64,000 bases of DNA from Arachis hypogaea (taxonomy: Eukaryota > Streptophyta > Magnoliopsida > Fabales > Fabaceae). The DNA lies in contig NW_027255458.1 of the NCBI RefSeq assembly GCF_003086295.3, forward strand, positions 1 through 64,000, in the 5' to 3' direction. Below, piece by piece: positions 1-12,360 of the stretch. The translations under genes and the position numbers were made by a program. Positions within the stretch are counted from its first letter, which is position 1. The number at the start of each line of letters is the position of its first letter. The notes under the pieces are model-generated. The model saw only the letters and a list, made by a program, of their open reading frames with translations, was not told the origin of the DNA and searched no databases.

Positions 1-1970
1 AAAACCATAGAAAACCTAAAACCATAAAAAAAACCCAAAAAAACCTGAAACACTCTAAAAACCCTAAAAGGCCCAAAAACCCAAAAAATCCTAAAAACCT
101 AGAAAACCATAAAAAACTATAAAACCCGAAAAACCCTAGAAACGCAACAAAATCAAAAAACCCTAGAAGACACTAAAAAACCTGAAAAATCCTACAAAGC
201 CCTAAAAACTAAAAAAACCCAAAAAAAACCCTAAACACCCTAAATACCCAAAAACCCTAAAAAAATTCTAGAAAACCCAAAAACCCTAAAAATCCTAAAA
301 AAACCCTTAAAATCCTAGAAAACCCTAAAACCATAAAAGACCCTAGAAAATCCTAAAAAAGCCTAAAAAACCTTAGAGAAAACACTTTAGGTTTTTTATG
401 GTTTTCTAGGGCTTTTTAGGTTTTTTCATGGTTTTCTAGGGTTTTTTAGGGTTTTCTATGGTTTATTAGGGTTTTTAGATTTTTTTAGGGTTTTCTATCA
501 TTTTTATGGTGTTTATGATTTTTAAGGTTTTTAGGGCTTTATAGGATTTTTTAGTGTTTTTAAGGATTTTTTAGGTTTTCTAGGTTTTTTTTAGGATTTT
601 CTAGGTTTTTAGGATTTTTAGGATATTTTAGGGTCTTTTAGTGCTTTTTATGTATTCTAGAGTTTCTAGTATTTTTTATGGTTTTCTAGAGTTTTTATGA
701 TTTTCTAGGATTTCTAGGACATTTTAGGGTTTTTAGGGGCTAAAGACCCTAGAAACCCTAAAAAAAACCTAAAATCTCTAGAAAACAAAAAAAATCCTAG
801 AAAACCCTAAAAACCCCAGAAAATCCTAGAATATCCTAGAAAACCCTAAAAAAATCGAACCTAGAAAAGCCTAAAAACCCTAAAAACGCTAGAAAAAAAA
901 AAAAACCCTAAAAACTCTAGAAAACTCTAAAAAATCCTAAAAACTCTAAAAATCCTAAAAACCCCAGAAAATATTTAAAAACACTAGAAACCCAAAAAAA
1001 CCCTACAAATCAAAAAATCATAGAAAACCCAAAAAACTCTAAAAATCCTAAAAACCCTAGAAAACCTTTTTTTTTTAGGAAATTTTTTTTCCTATGGTTT
1101 TCTAGATTTTTTAGTGGTTTTCCTATGGTGTTTCTTTAGGGATTTTTAAGGTTTTTGTTTTTTGTCTGGTTTTCTAGTCAGTTTTTTTTTTATGGGTCTT
1201 TATAGGAATTTAGTTTTTTTACCAAATAAAATTTCAAAATCTAAAAATCCTAGGATTCTAAAAACAATCCTAGAAATCCCCAAAAAAACCCTAAAAACTC
1301 TAGAAACCCAAAAAAATCCTAGAATATCCAGAAAACCCTAAAAACAAAAAACCTAAAAAACCAAGAAAACACTAAAAAAACCTAAAACCCTAAACCTAGA
1401 AAACCCAAAAAACTAAAACCCTAAAAACCCACAAAATAAAAATCTAGAAAATCCTAAAAACCTTAGAAAACCCTAAAAAATCCTAAAAACACTAAAAACC
1501 ATAGCAAATCCGAAAACCCTAAAAACACTAAAATATCATAAAAATCCTAGAAAACCCTAAAATATCATAAAAATCCTAGAAAACCCTAAAAACTAGAAAA
1601 CCTTAAAACCCTAGAAAACCATAAAAAACCTAAAAACCATAAAAAAACCCAAAAAAAACCGAAAACTCTAAAAACCTAAAAAAAAAACCCAAAAATCCTA
1701 AAAACCCTAGAAAACCATAAAAAATATAAAAACCCGAAAAACCTAGAAAACGCAAAAATCTAAAAACCCTAGAAGACACTAAAAAACTGAAAAATACAAA
1801 CCTAAAAACCTAAAAAACCCAAAAAAACCCTAAACACCTAAATACCCAAAAACCCTAAAAATTCTAGAAAACCCAAAACCCCTAAAAACCTAAAAAACCT
1901 AAAATCCTAGAAAACTAAAACCAAAAAGACCCTAAAAATCCAAAAAAAGCTAAAAAAACCTTAGAGAAAA
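1..1970. repeat. H1 copy 0, partial and rearranged
   Basis: It begins inside a C-rich arm. An A-type C-to-G hinge lies near 383 (followed by ATGGTTTTCTAGGGCTTTTT, diagnostic of A) and the G-to-C hinge GGGGCTAAAGACCCTAG near 737-753. The following C-rich arm is cut at about 1067 by an irregular T-rich segment. C-rich sequence of the type that normally follows subunit B then resumes near 1260, and a mixed C/A-like arm leads to the next A hinge at 1971. The A-to-A distance is only ~1588 bp instead of ~3470, so part of B and C is missing. The stretch 1681-1970 has many single-base losses relative to later copies. Confidence 0.8.
1067..1260. repeat. Irregular T-rich insert or degraded B-type G-rich arm
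   Basis: C-rich sequence stops abruptly at a run of T, then TAGGAAA and another T run follow. Next come segments not seen elsewhere in the array, such as GTCTGGTTTTCTAGTCAG and ACCAAATAAAATTTC. The T/G-rich text resembles a heavily altered subunit-B G-rich arm (compare 3100-3200). The canonical GGGGCTAAATACCCTAG hinge that should end a B arm is absent. It is either a real recombination scar or a poorly assembled join; I cannot decide from one copy. Confidence 0.55.
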
Positions 1971-4900
1971 CACTTTAGGTTTTTTATGTTTCTAGGTTTT
2001 TAGGTTTTTTCATGGTTTTCTAGGTTTTAGGGTTTTCTATTTTTTAGGGTTTTTAGGTTTTTTAGGGTTTTTATCATTTTATGGTTTTATTTTAAGTTTT
2101 TAGGCTTATAGGATTTTTTAGTTTTTAAGATTTTTAGGTTTTCTAGGTTTTTTTAGGATTTTCTAGGTTTTTAGGATTTTTAGATATTTTAGGGTTTTTA
2201 GTGCTTTTATGTTTTCTAGAGTTCTAGTATTTTTATGTTTTCTAAGTTTTTATGATTTTTCTAGGATTTCTAGACATTTAGGGTTTTTAGGGGCTAAAGA
2301 CCCTAGAAAACCCTAAAAAAAACCCTAAAATCTCTAGAAAACAAAAAAAATCCTAGAAAACCCTAAAAACCTTAAAACCCCAGAAAATCCTAGAATATCC
2401 TAGAAAACCCTAAAAAACCGAACCTAGAAAAGCCTAAAAACCCTAAAAACGCTAGAAAAAATAAAAAAAAACCCTAAAAACTCTAGAAAACTCTAAAAAA
2501 TCCTAAAAACTCTAAAAATCCTAAAAACCCCAGAAAATATTTAAAAACACTAGAAACCCATAAAAAACCCTAAAAATCATAAAAAATCATAGAAAACCCA
2601 AAAAACTCTAAAAATCCCTAAAAAGCCCTAGAAAACCCTAGAAAAAACCCTAAAAAACACTAAAAACCATAGTAAATACGAAAAAAACACTAAAAAACCT
2701 AGAAAACTCTAAAATATCATAAAAATCCTAAAAAACCCTAAAAACACTAGAAAACCTTAAAAACTGAGGAAACCATAAAAAACCCTAAAAACCATAAAAA
2801 AAACCCGAAAAAACGCGAAAAATTCTAAAAGCTATAAAAAACAAAAAAAATCCGAAAAAAACCCTAAACACCCTAAATACCCAAAAAAACCCTAAAAAAT
2901 TATAGAATACCCAAAAACCCCCTAAAAACCCTAAAAAACTATTAAAACCCTAGAAAACCCTAAAAACCCTAAAAGACCCTAGAAAATCCTAAAAAATCCT
3001 AAAAAACCTTAGAGAAAACACGTTAGGTTTTTTATGGTTTTCTAGGGTTTTTTAGGATTTTTCATGGTTTTCTAGGATTTTTTAGTGTTTTCTATGGTTT
3101 TTAGGATTTTAGGTTTTTTTTGGTTTCTATCATTTTTTATGGTCTTTAGGATTTTTAAGTTTTTTTAGGGCTTTCTAGGATTTTTATTGTTTTCAAGAAT
3201 TTTTAGGGTTTTCTAGGTTTTTAGGATTTTTAGGGTTTTCTAGAGTTTTTAGGATTTTCTAGGATTTCTAGGACATTTTAGGGTTTTTAGGGGCTAAATA
3301 CCCTAGAAATCCCCAAAAAAACACTAAAACTCTAGAAAACCCAAAAAAATCCCAAAAAATCCTAGAATATCCTAGAAAACCCTAAAAAACAAAAAATCCT
3401 AAAAAACCAAAGAAAACACTAAAAAACCTAAAAACCCTAAACCCTAGAAAAAAAACCCTAAAAAACCCTAGAAAACCCAAAAAACCCTAAAAATCCCTAA
3501 AAAATTCTAGAAAATCCTAAAAACCTTAGAAAACCCTAAAAAATCCTAAAAAACACTAAAAACCATAGCAAATCCGAAAACCCTAAAAACACTAAAATAT
3601 CATAAAAATCCTAGAAAACCCTAAAATATCATAAAAATCCTAGAAAACCCTAAAAACCCTAGAAAACCTTAAAAACCCTAGAAAACCATAAAAACACTAA
3701 AAACCATAAAAAACCAAAAAAAACCCGAAAAACTCTAAAAACCATAAAAAACCTTAAAAAACCCAATAAATCCTAAAAACCCTAGAAAACCATAAAAAAT
3801 CATAAAAAACCCGAAAAAAACTCTAAAAAACCCTAGAAAACGCAAGAAACTCTTAAAAACCCTAGAAGACATAAAAAATCTGAAAAATCCTACAAAACCT
3901 TAAAAACCCTAAAAAACCCAAAAAAACCCCTAAACACACTAAATACCCAAAAAACCCTAAAAATTCTAGAAAACCCAAAACCCCCCTAAAAACCCTAAAA
4001 AACCATAACAATCCTAGAAAACGATAATAACCCTAAAAGACCCTAAAAAATCCAAAAAAAATCTAAAAAAATCTTAGAGAAAACACTTTAGGTTTTTTAT
4101 TATTTTCTAGGGTTTTTTAGGATTTTTCATGGTTTTCTAGGGTTTTTTAGGGTTTTCTATTATTTTTTAGGGTTTTTAGGTTTTTTTAGGGTTTTCTACC
4201 GTTTTTATGGTCTTTAGGATCTTTAAGGTTTTTTAGGGCTTTCTATGATTTTTTAATGTTTTCTAGGATTTTTAGGATTTTTTTAGGGATTTGTAGGGTT
4301 TTTAGGATATTTTTAGGGTTTTTACGATATTTTAGGGTTTTTTAGTGTTTTTTATGGTTTTTTAGGGTTTCTAGTGTTTTTGAGGGTTTTTTAGAGTTTT
4401 TTGAGTTTTTCTAGGATTTCTAGGACATTTTAGAGTTTTCTAAAACTTTTAGGGTTTTAGGGGCTAAAGACCCTAGAAAACCCTAAAAAAACCCTAAAAC
4501 TCTAGAAAACAAAAAAAAATCCTAGAAAACCCTAAAAACCTTAAAAACCCCAGAAAATCTTAGAATATCCTAGAAAACCCTAAAAAACCGAAAAATCATA
4601 AAAGACCCTAGAAAATCCAAAAAACCACTAAAAACCCTAAAAACACTAGGAAACCTAAAAAACCCTACAAAACTCTAACAAATCCAAAAAAACCTAGAAA
4701 ACATAAAAAAACCCTAAAAACTCTAGAAAACTCTAAAAAACCCTAAAATTCCTAGAAAACCCTAAAAATTCTAAAATCTTAGAAAACCTTAAAAAACGCT
4801 AGAAACGCATAAAAAACCCTACAAATCATAAGAAACCGTAGAAAACCCCAAAAACCTTAGAAAACACTAAAAACCCTAAAAAACACTAAAAACCATAGCA

Positions 4901-5386
4901 AATCCGAAAAAGCACTAAAAAACCTAGAAAACCCTAAAATATCATAAAAATCCTAGAAAACCCTAAAAACACTAGAAAACCTTAAAACCCCTAGAAAACC
5001 ATAGAAAACCCTAAAAACCATAAAAAAACCCAAAAAAAACCTGAAACACTCTAAAAACCCTAAAAGGCCCCAAAAACCCAAAAAATCCTAAAAACCCTAG
5101 AAAACCATAAAAAACTATAAAAACCCGAAAAACCCTAGAAAACGCAACAAAATCGTAAAAACCCTAGAAGACACTAAAAAACCCTGAAAAATCCTACAAA
5201 GCCCTAAAAACCCTAAAAAACCCAAAAAAAACCCTAAACACCCTAAATACCCAAAAACCCTAAAAAATTCTAGAAAACCCAAAAACTCCCTAAAAATCCT
5301 AAAAAACCCTTAAAATCCTAGAAAACCCTTAAAACCATAAAAGACCCTAGAAAATCCTAAAAAAGCCTAAAAAACCTTAGAGAAAA
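1971..5386. repeat. H1 copy 1 (subunits A, B, C)
   Basis: Subunits: A 1971-3018, B 3019-4083, C 4084-5386 (3416 bp in all). Their G-to-C hinges lie near 2291, 3291 and 4461. The A arm at 1971-2290 is shortened by scattered single-base losses, probably consensus errors. This copy carries a single version of the AAAATATCATAAAAATCC block near 4930, where copies 2-5 have it twice. Near 5336 it has CCATAAAAGACCC, where copies 3-5 have CCATAGAAGACCC. These markers place it apart from the central copies. Confidence 0.88.
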
Positions 5387-5395
5387 CACTTTAGG
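5372..5395 (+). other. H1 C-to-G strand-switch hinge (representative)
   Basis: The core CCTTAGAGAAAACACTTTA marks every change from CCCTAAAA-direction to TTTTAGGG-direction in H1. The C of CAC falls at 383, 1971, 3019, 4084, 5387, 6471, 7558, 8891, 9968, 11030, 12361, 13438, 14497, 15829, 16907, 17968, 19302, 20381, 21432 and 22096. B subunits carry CACGTTA. The flanking AAAACCT and AGGTTTT are complementary, so a hairpin with an ~18-base loop is possible. The same core is present in H2 on the opposite strand. Confidence 0.9.
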
Positions 5396-8300
5396 TTTTT
5401 TATGGTTTTCTAGGGCTTTTTAGGTTTTTTTCATGGTTTTCTAGGGTTTTTTAGGGTTTTCTATGGTTTATTAGGGTTTTTAGGTTTTTTTAGGGTTTTC
5501 TATCATTTTTATGGTGTTTATGATTTTTAAGGTTTTTTAGGGCTTTATAGGATTTTTTAGTGTTTTTAAGGATTTTTTAGGGTTTTCTAGGTTTTTTTAG
5601 GATTTTCTAGGGTTTTTAGGATTTTTAGGATATTTTAGGGTCTTTTAGTGCTTTTTATGGTTTTCTAGAGTTTCTAGTATTTTTTATGGTTTTCTAGAGT
5701 TTTTATGATTTTTCTAGGATTTCTAGGACATTTTAGGGTTTTTAGGGGCTAAAGACCCTAGAAAACCCTAAAAAAAACCCTAAAATCTCTAGAAAACAAA
5801 AAAATCCTAGAAAACCCTAAAAACCTTAAAAACCCCAGAAAATCCTAGAATATCCTAGAAAACCCTAAAAAACCGAACCTAGAAAAGCCTAAAAACCCTA
5901 AAAACGCTAGAAAAAATAAAAAAAACCCTAAAAACTCTAGAAAACTCTAAAAAATCCTAAAAACTCTAAAAATCCTAAAAACCCCAGAAAATATTTAAAA
6001 ACACTAGAAACCCATAAAAAACCCTAAAATCATAAAAAATCATAGAAAACCCAAAAAACTCTAAAAATCCCTAAAAAGCCCTAGAAAACCCTAGAAAAAA
6101 CCCTAAAAAACACTAAAAACCATAGTAAATACGAAAAAACACTAAAAAACCTAGAAAACTCTAAAATATCATAAAAATCCTAAAAAACCCTAAAAACACT
6201 AGAAAACCTTAAAAACTGAGGAAACCATAAAAAACCCTAAAAACCATAAAAAAAACCCGAAAAAACGCGAAAAATTCTAAAAGCTATAAAAAACAAAAAA
6301 AAATCCGAAAAAACCCTAAACACCCTAAATACCCAAAAAACCCTAAAAAAATTATAGAATACCCAAAAACCCCCTAAAAACCCTAAAAAACTATTAAAAC
6401 CCTAGAAAACCCTAAAAACCCTAAAAGACCCTAGAAAATCCTAAAAAATCCTAAAAAACCTTAGAGAAAACACGTTAGGTTTTTTATGGTTTTCTAGGGT
6501 TTTTTAGGATTTTTCATGGTTTTCTAGGATTTTTTAGTGTTTTCTATGGTTTTTTAGGGATTTTAGGTTTTTTTTTGGGTTTTCTATCATTTTTTATGGT
6601 CTTTAGGATTTTTAAGTTTTTTTTAGGGCTTTCTAGGATTTTTTATTGTTTTCAAGAATTTTTTAGGGTTTTCTAGGTTTTTAGGATTTTTTAGGGTTTT
6701 CTAGAGTTTTTAGGATTTTTCTAGGATTTCTAGGACATTTTAGGGTTTTTAGGGGCTAAATACCCTAGAAATCCCCAAAAAAACACTAAAACTCTAGAAA
6801 ACCCAAAAAAATCCCAAAAAATCCTAGAATATCCTAGAAAACCCTAAAAAACAAAAAATCCTAAAAAACCAAAGAAAACACTAAAAAACCTAAAAACCCT
6901 AAACCCTAGAAAACCCAAAAAACCCTAAACCTAAACCCTAGAAAACCCAAAAAACCCTAAAAATCCCTAAAAAATTCTAGAAAATCCTAAAAACCTTAGA
7001 AAACCCTAAAAAATCCTAAAAAACACTAAAAACCATAGCAAATCCGAAAACCCTAAAAACACTAAAATATCATAAAAATCCTAGAAAACCCTAAAATATC
7101 ATAAAAATCCTAGAAAACCCTAAAAACCCTAGAAAACCTTAAAAACCCTAGAAAACCATAAAAAACACTAAAAACCATAAAAAACCCAAAAAAAACCCGA
7201 AAAACTCTAAAAACCATAAAAAACCTTAAAAAACCCAATAAATCCTAAAAACCCTAGAAAACCATAAAAAATCATAAAAAACCCGAAAAAAACTCTAAAA
7301 AACCCTAGAAAACGCAAGAAACTCTTAAAAACCCTAGAAGACATTAAAAAATCTGAAAAATCCTACAAAACCTTAAAAACCCTAAAAAACCCAAAAAAAC
7401 CCCTAAACACACTAAATACCCAAAAAACCCTAAAAATTCTAGAAAACCCAAAACCCCCCTAAAAACCCTAAAAAACCATAACAATCCTAGAAAACGATAA
7501 TAACCCTAAAAGACCCTAAAAAATCCAAAAAAAATCTAAAAAAAATCTTAGAGAAAACACTTTAGGTTTTTTATTATTTTCTAGGGTTTTTTAGGATTTT
7601 TCATGGTTTTCTAGGGTTTTTTAGGGTTTTCTATTATTTTTTAGGGTTTTTAGGTTTTTTTAGGGTTTTCTACCGTTTTTTATGGTCTTTAGGATCTTTA
7701 AGGTTTTTTAGGGCTTTCTATGATTTTTTAATGTTTTCTAGGATTTTTAGGATTTTTTTAGGGATTTGTAGGGTTTTTAGGATATTTTTAGGGTTTTTAC
7801 GATATTTTAGGGTTTTTTAGTGTTTTTTATGGTTTTTTAGGGTTTCTAGTGTTTTTGAGGGTTTTTTAGAGTTTTTTGAGTTTTTCTAGGATTTCTAGGA
7901 CATTTTAGAGTTTTCTAAAACTTTTAGGGTTTTAGGGGCTAAAGACCCTAGAAAACCCTAAAAAAAACCCTAAAACTCTAGAAAACAAAAAAAATCCTAG
8001 AAAACCCTAAAAACCTTAAAAACCCCAGAAAATCTTAGAATATCCTAGAAAACCCTAAAAAACCGAAAAATCATAAAAGACCCTAGAAAATCCAAAAAAC
8101 CACTAAAAACCCTAAAAACACTAGGAAACCTAAAAAACCCTACAAAACTCTAACAAATCCAAAAAAACCTAGAAAACATAAAAAAACCCTAAAAACTCTA
8201 GAAAACTCTAAAAAACCCTAAAATTCCTAGAAAACCCTAAAAATTCTAAAATCTTAGAAAACCTTAAAAAACGCTAGAAACGCATAAAAAACCCTACAAA

Positions 8301-8890
8301 TCATAAGAAACCGTAGAAAACCCCAAAAACCTTAGAAAACACTAAAAACCCTAAAAAACACTAAAAACCATAGCAAATCCGAAAAAGCACTAAAAAACCT
8401 AGAAAACCCTAAAATATCATAAAAATCCTAGAAAACCCTAAAATATCATAAAAATCCTAGAAAACCCTAAAAACACTAGAAAACCTTAAAACCCCTAGAA
8501 AACCATAGAAAACCCTAAAAACCATAAAAAAACCCAAAAAAAACCTGAAACACTCTAAAAACCCTAAAAGGCCCCAAAAACCCAAAAAATCCTAAAAACC
8601 CTAGAAAACCATAAAAAACTATAAAAACCCGAAAAACCCTAGAAAACGCAACAAAATCGTAAAAACCCTAGAAGACACTAAAAAACCCTGAAAAATCCTA
8701 CAAAGCCCTAAAAACCCTAAAAAACCCAAAAAAAACCCTAAACACCCTAAATACCCAAAAACCCTAAAAAATTCTAGAAAACCCAAAAACTCCCTAAAAA
8801 TCCTAAAAAACCCTTAAAATCCTAGAAAACCCTTAAAACCATAAAAGACCCTAGAAAATCCTAAAAAAGCCTAAAAAACCTTAGAGAAAA
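5387..8890. repeat. H1 copy 2 (subunits A, B, C)
   Basis: Subunits: A 5387-6470, B 6471-7557, C 7558-8890 (3504 bp in all). G-to-C hinges lie near 5745, 6751 and 7935. The B hinge reads CACGTTAGG where A and C read CACTTTAGG, and its G-to-C hinge reads CTAAATACCC where A and C read CTAAAGACCC. Both are subunit-specific. The C-rich arm of B holds an extra ~30 bp duplication near 6901-6960 that is shared with copies 3-5 but absent from copy 6. Confidence 0.92.
5743..5762 (+). other. H1 G-to-C strand-switch hinge (representative)
   Basis: GGGGCTAAAGACCCTAG joins each G-rich arm to the following C-rich arm in A and C subunits; B subunits have CTAAATACCCTAG. The flanks TTTTTAGGG and CCCTAGAAA are nearly self-complementary around a short centre (GCTAAAGA), giving a compact predicted hairpin. 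Copies were seen near 737, 2291, 3291, 4461, 5745, 6751, 7935, 9249, 10241, 11407, 12717, 13711, 14871, 16185, 17181, 18345, 19658, 20661, 21809 and 22457. Confidence 0.88.
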
Positions 8891-11800
8891 CACTTTAGGT
8901 TTTTTATGGTTTTCTAGGGCTTTTTAGGTTTTTTTCATGGTTTTCTAGGGTTTTTTAGGGTTTTCTATGGTTTATTAGGGTTTTTAGGTTTTTTAGGGTT
9001 TTCTATCATTTTTATGGTGTTTATGATTTTTAAGGTTTTTTAGGGCTTTATAGGATTTTTTAGTGTTTTTAAGGATTTTTTAGGGTTTTCTAGGTTTTTT
9101 TTAGGATTTTCTAGGGTTTTTAGGATTTTTAGGATATTTTAGGGTCTTTTAGTGCTTTTTATGGTTTTCTAGAGTTTCTAGTATTTTTTATGGTTTTCTA
9201 GAGTTTTTATGATTTTTCTAGGATTTCTAGGACATTTTAGGGTTTTTAGGGGCTAAAGACCCTAGAAAACCCTAAAAAAAACCCTAAAATCTCTAGAAAA
9301 CAAAAAAAATCCTAGAAAACCCTAAAAACCTTAAAAACCCCAGAAAATCCTAGAATATCCTAGAAAACCCTAAAAAACCGAACCTAGAAAAGCCTAAAAA
9401 CCCCTAAAAACGCTAGAAAAAATAAAAAAAACCCTAAAAACTCTAGAAAACTCTAAAAAATCCTAAAAACTCTAAAAATCCTAAAAACCCCAGAAAATAT
9501 TTAAAAACACTAGAAACCCATAAAAAACCCTAAAATCATAAAAAATCATAGAAAACCCAAAAAACTCTAAAAATCCCTAAAAAGCCCTAGAAAACCCTAG
9601 AAAAAACCCTAAAAACACTAAAAACCATAGTAAATACGAAAAAACACTAAAAAACCTAGAAAACTCTAAAATATCATAAAAATCCTAAAAAACCCTAAAA
9701 ACACTAGAAAACCTTAAAAACTGAGGAAACCATAAAAAACCCTAAAAACCATAAAAAAAACCCGAAAAAACGCGAAAAATTCTAAAAGCTATAAAAAACA
9801 AAAAAAAATCCGAAAAAACCCTAAACACCCTAAATACCCAAAAAAACCCTAAAAAAATTATAGAATACCCAAAAACCCCCTAAAAACCCTAAAAAACTAT
9901 TAAAACCCTAGAAAACCCTAAAAGACCCTAGAAAATCCTAAAAAATCCTAAAAAACCTTAGAGAAAACACGTTAGGTTTTTTATGGTTTTCTAGGGTTTT
10001 TTAGGATTTTTCATGGTTTTCTAGGATTTTTTAGTGTTTTCTATGGTTTTTTAGGGATTTTAGGTTTTTTTTTGGGTTTTCTATCATTTTTTATGGTCTT
10101 TAGGATTTTTAAGTTTTTTTTAGGGCTTTCTAGGATTTTTTATTGTTTTCAAGAATTTTTTAGGGTTTTCTAGGATTTTTTAGGGTTTTCTAGAGTTTTT
10201 AGGATTTTTCTAGGATTTCTAGGACATTTTAGGGTTTTTAGGGGCTAAATACCCTAGAAATCCCCAAAAAAACACTAAAACTCTAGAAAACCCAAAAAAA
10301 TCCCAAAAAATCCTAGAATATCCTAGAAAACCCTAAAAAACAAAAAATCCTAAAAAACCAAAGAAAACACTAAAAAACCTAAAAACCCTAAACCCTAGAA
10401 AACCCAAAAAACCCTAAACCCTAAACCCTAGAAAACCCAAAAAACCCTAAAAATCCCTAAAAAATTCTAGAAAATCCTAAAAACCTTAGAAAACCCTAAA
10501 AAATCCTAAAAAACACTAAAAACCATAGCAAATCCGAAAACCCTAAAAACACTAAAATATCATAAAAATCCTAGAAAACCCTAAAATATCATAAAAATCC
10601 TAGAAAACCTTAAAAACCCTAGAAAACCATAAAAAACACTAAAAACCATAAAAAACCCAAAAAAAAACCCGAAAAACTCTAAAAACCATAAAAAACCTTA
10701 AAAAACCCAATAAATCCTAAAAACCCTAGAAAACCATAAAAAATCATAAAAAACCCGAAAAAAACTCTAAAAAACCCTAGAAAACGCAAGAAACTCTTAA
10801 AAACCCTAGAAGACATTAAAAAATCTGAAAAATCCTACAAAACCTTAAAAACCCTAAAAAACCCAAAAAAACCCCTAAACACACTAAATACCCAAAAAAC
10901 CCTAAAAATTCTAGAAAACCCAAAACCCCCCTAAAAACCCTAAAAAACCATAACAATCCTAGAAAACGATAATAACCCTAAAAGACCCTAAAAAATCCAA
11001 AAAAAATCTAAAAAAAATCTTAGAGAAAACACTTTAGGTTTTTTATTATTTTCTAGGGTTTTTTAGGATTTTTCATGGTTTTCTAGGGTTTTTTAGGGTT
11101 TTCTATTATTTTTTAGGGTTTTTAGGTTTTTTTAGGGTTTTCTACCGTTTTTTATGGTCTTTAGGATCTTTAAGGTTTTTTAGGGCTTTCTATGATTTTT
11201 TAATGTTTTCTAGGATTTTTAGGATTTTTTTAGGGATTTGTAGGGTTTTTAGGATATTTTTAGGGTTTTTACGATATTTTAGGGTTTTTTAGTGTTTTTT
11301 ATGGTTTTTTAGGGTTTCTAGTGTTTTTGAGGGTTTTTTAGAGTTTTTTGAGTTTTTCTAGGATTTCTAGGACATTTTAGAGTTTTCTAAAACTTTTAGG
11401 GTTTTAGGGGCTAAAGACCCTAGAAAACCCTAAAAAAACCCTAAAACTCTAGAAAACAAAAAAAATCCTAGAAAACCCTAAAAACCTTAAAAACCCCAGA
11501 AAATCTTAGAATATCCTAGAAAACCCTAAAAAACCGAAAAATCATAAAAGACCCTAGAAAATCCAAAAAACCACTAAAAACCCTAAAAACACTAGAAACC
11601 TAAAAAACCCTACAAAACTCTAACAAATCCAAAAAAACCTAGAAAACATAAAAAAACCCTAAAAACTCTAGAAAACTCTAAAAAACCCTAAAATTCCTAG
11701 AAAACCCTAAAAATTCTAAAATCTTAGAAAACCTTAAAAAACGCTAGAAACGCATAAAAAACCCTACAAATCATAAGAAACCGTAGAAAACCCCAAAAAC

Positions 11801-12360
11801 CTTAGAAAACACTAAAAACCCTAAAAAACACTAAAAACCATAGCAAATCCGAAAAAGCACTAAAAAACCTAGAAAACCCTAAAATATCATAAAAATCCTA
11901 GAAAACCCTAAAATATCATAAAAATCCTAGAAAACCCTAAAAACACTAGAAAACATTAAAACCCCTAGAAAACCATAGAAAACCCTAAAAACCATAAAAA
12001 AACCCAAAAAAAACCTGAAACACTCTAAAAACCCTAAAAGGCCCCAAAAACCCAAAAAATCCTAAAAACCCTAGAAAACCATAAAAAACTATAAAAACCC
12101 GAAAAACCCTAGAAAACGCAACAAAATCGTAAAAACCCTAGAAGACACTAAAAAACCCTGAAAAATCCTACAAAGCCCTAAAAACCCTAAAAAACCCAAA
12201 AAAAACCCTAAACACCCTAAATACCCAAAAACCCTAAAAAATTCTAGAAAACCCAAAAACTCCCTAAAAATCCTAAAAAACCCTTAAAATCCTAGAAAAC
12301 CCTTAAAACCATAGAAGACCCTAGAAAATCCTAAAAAAGCCTAAAAAACCTTAGAGAAAA
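8891..12360. repeat. H1 copy 3 (subunits A, B, C)
   Basis: Subunits: A 8891-9967, B 9968-11029, C 11030-12360 (3470 bp in all). G-to-C hinges lie near 9249, 10241 and 11407. The B arm contains consecutive exact CCCTAAA heptamers at 10412-10425 followed by CCCTAG, the best surviving plant-type telomere tract I noticed. Relative to copy 2 it gains AACATTAAAACCCC near 11951 and CCATAGAAGACCC near 12308, both shared with copies 4 and 5. Confidence 0.92.
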
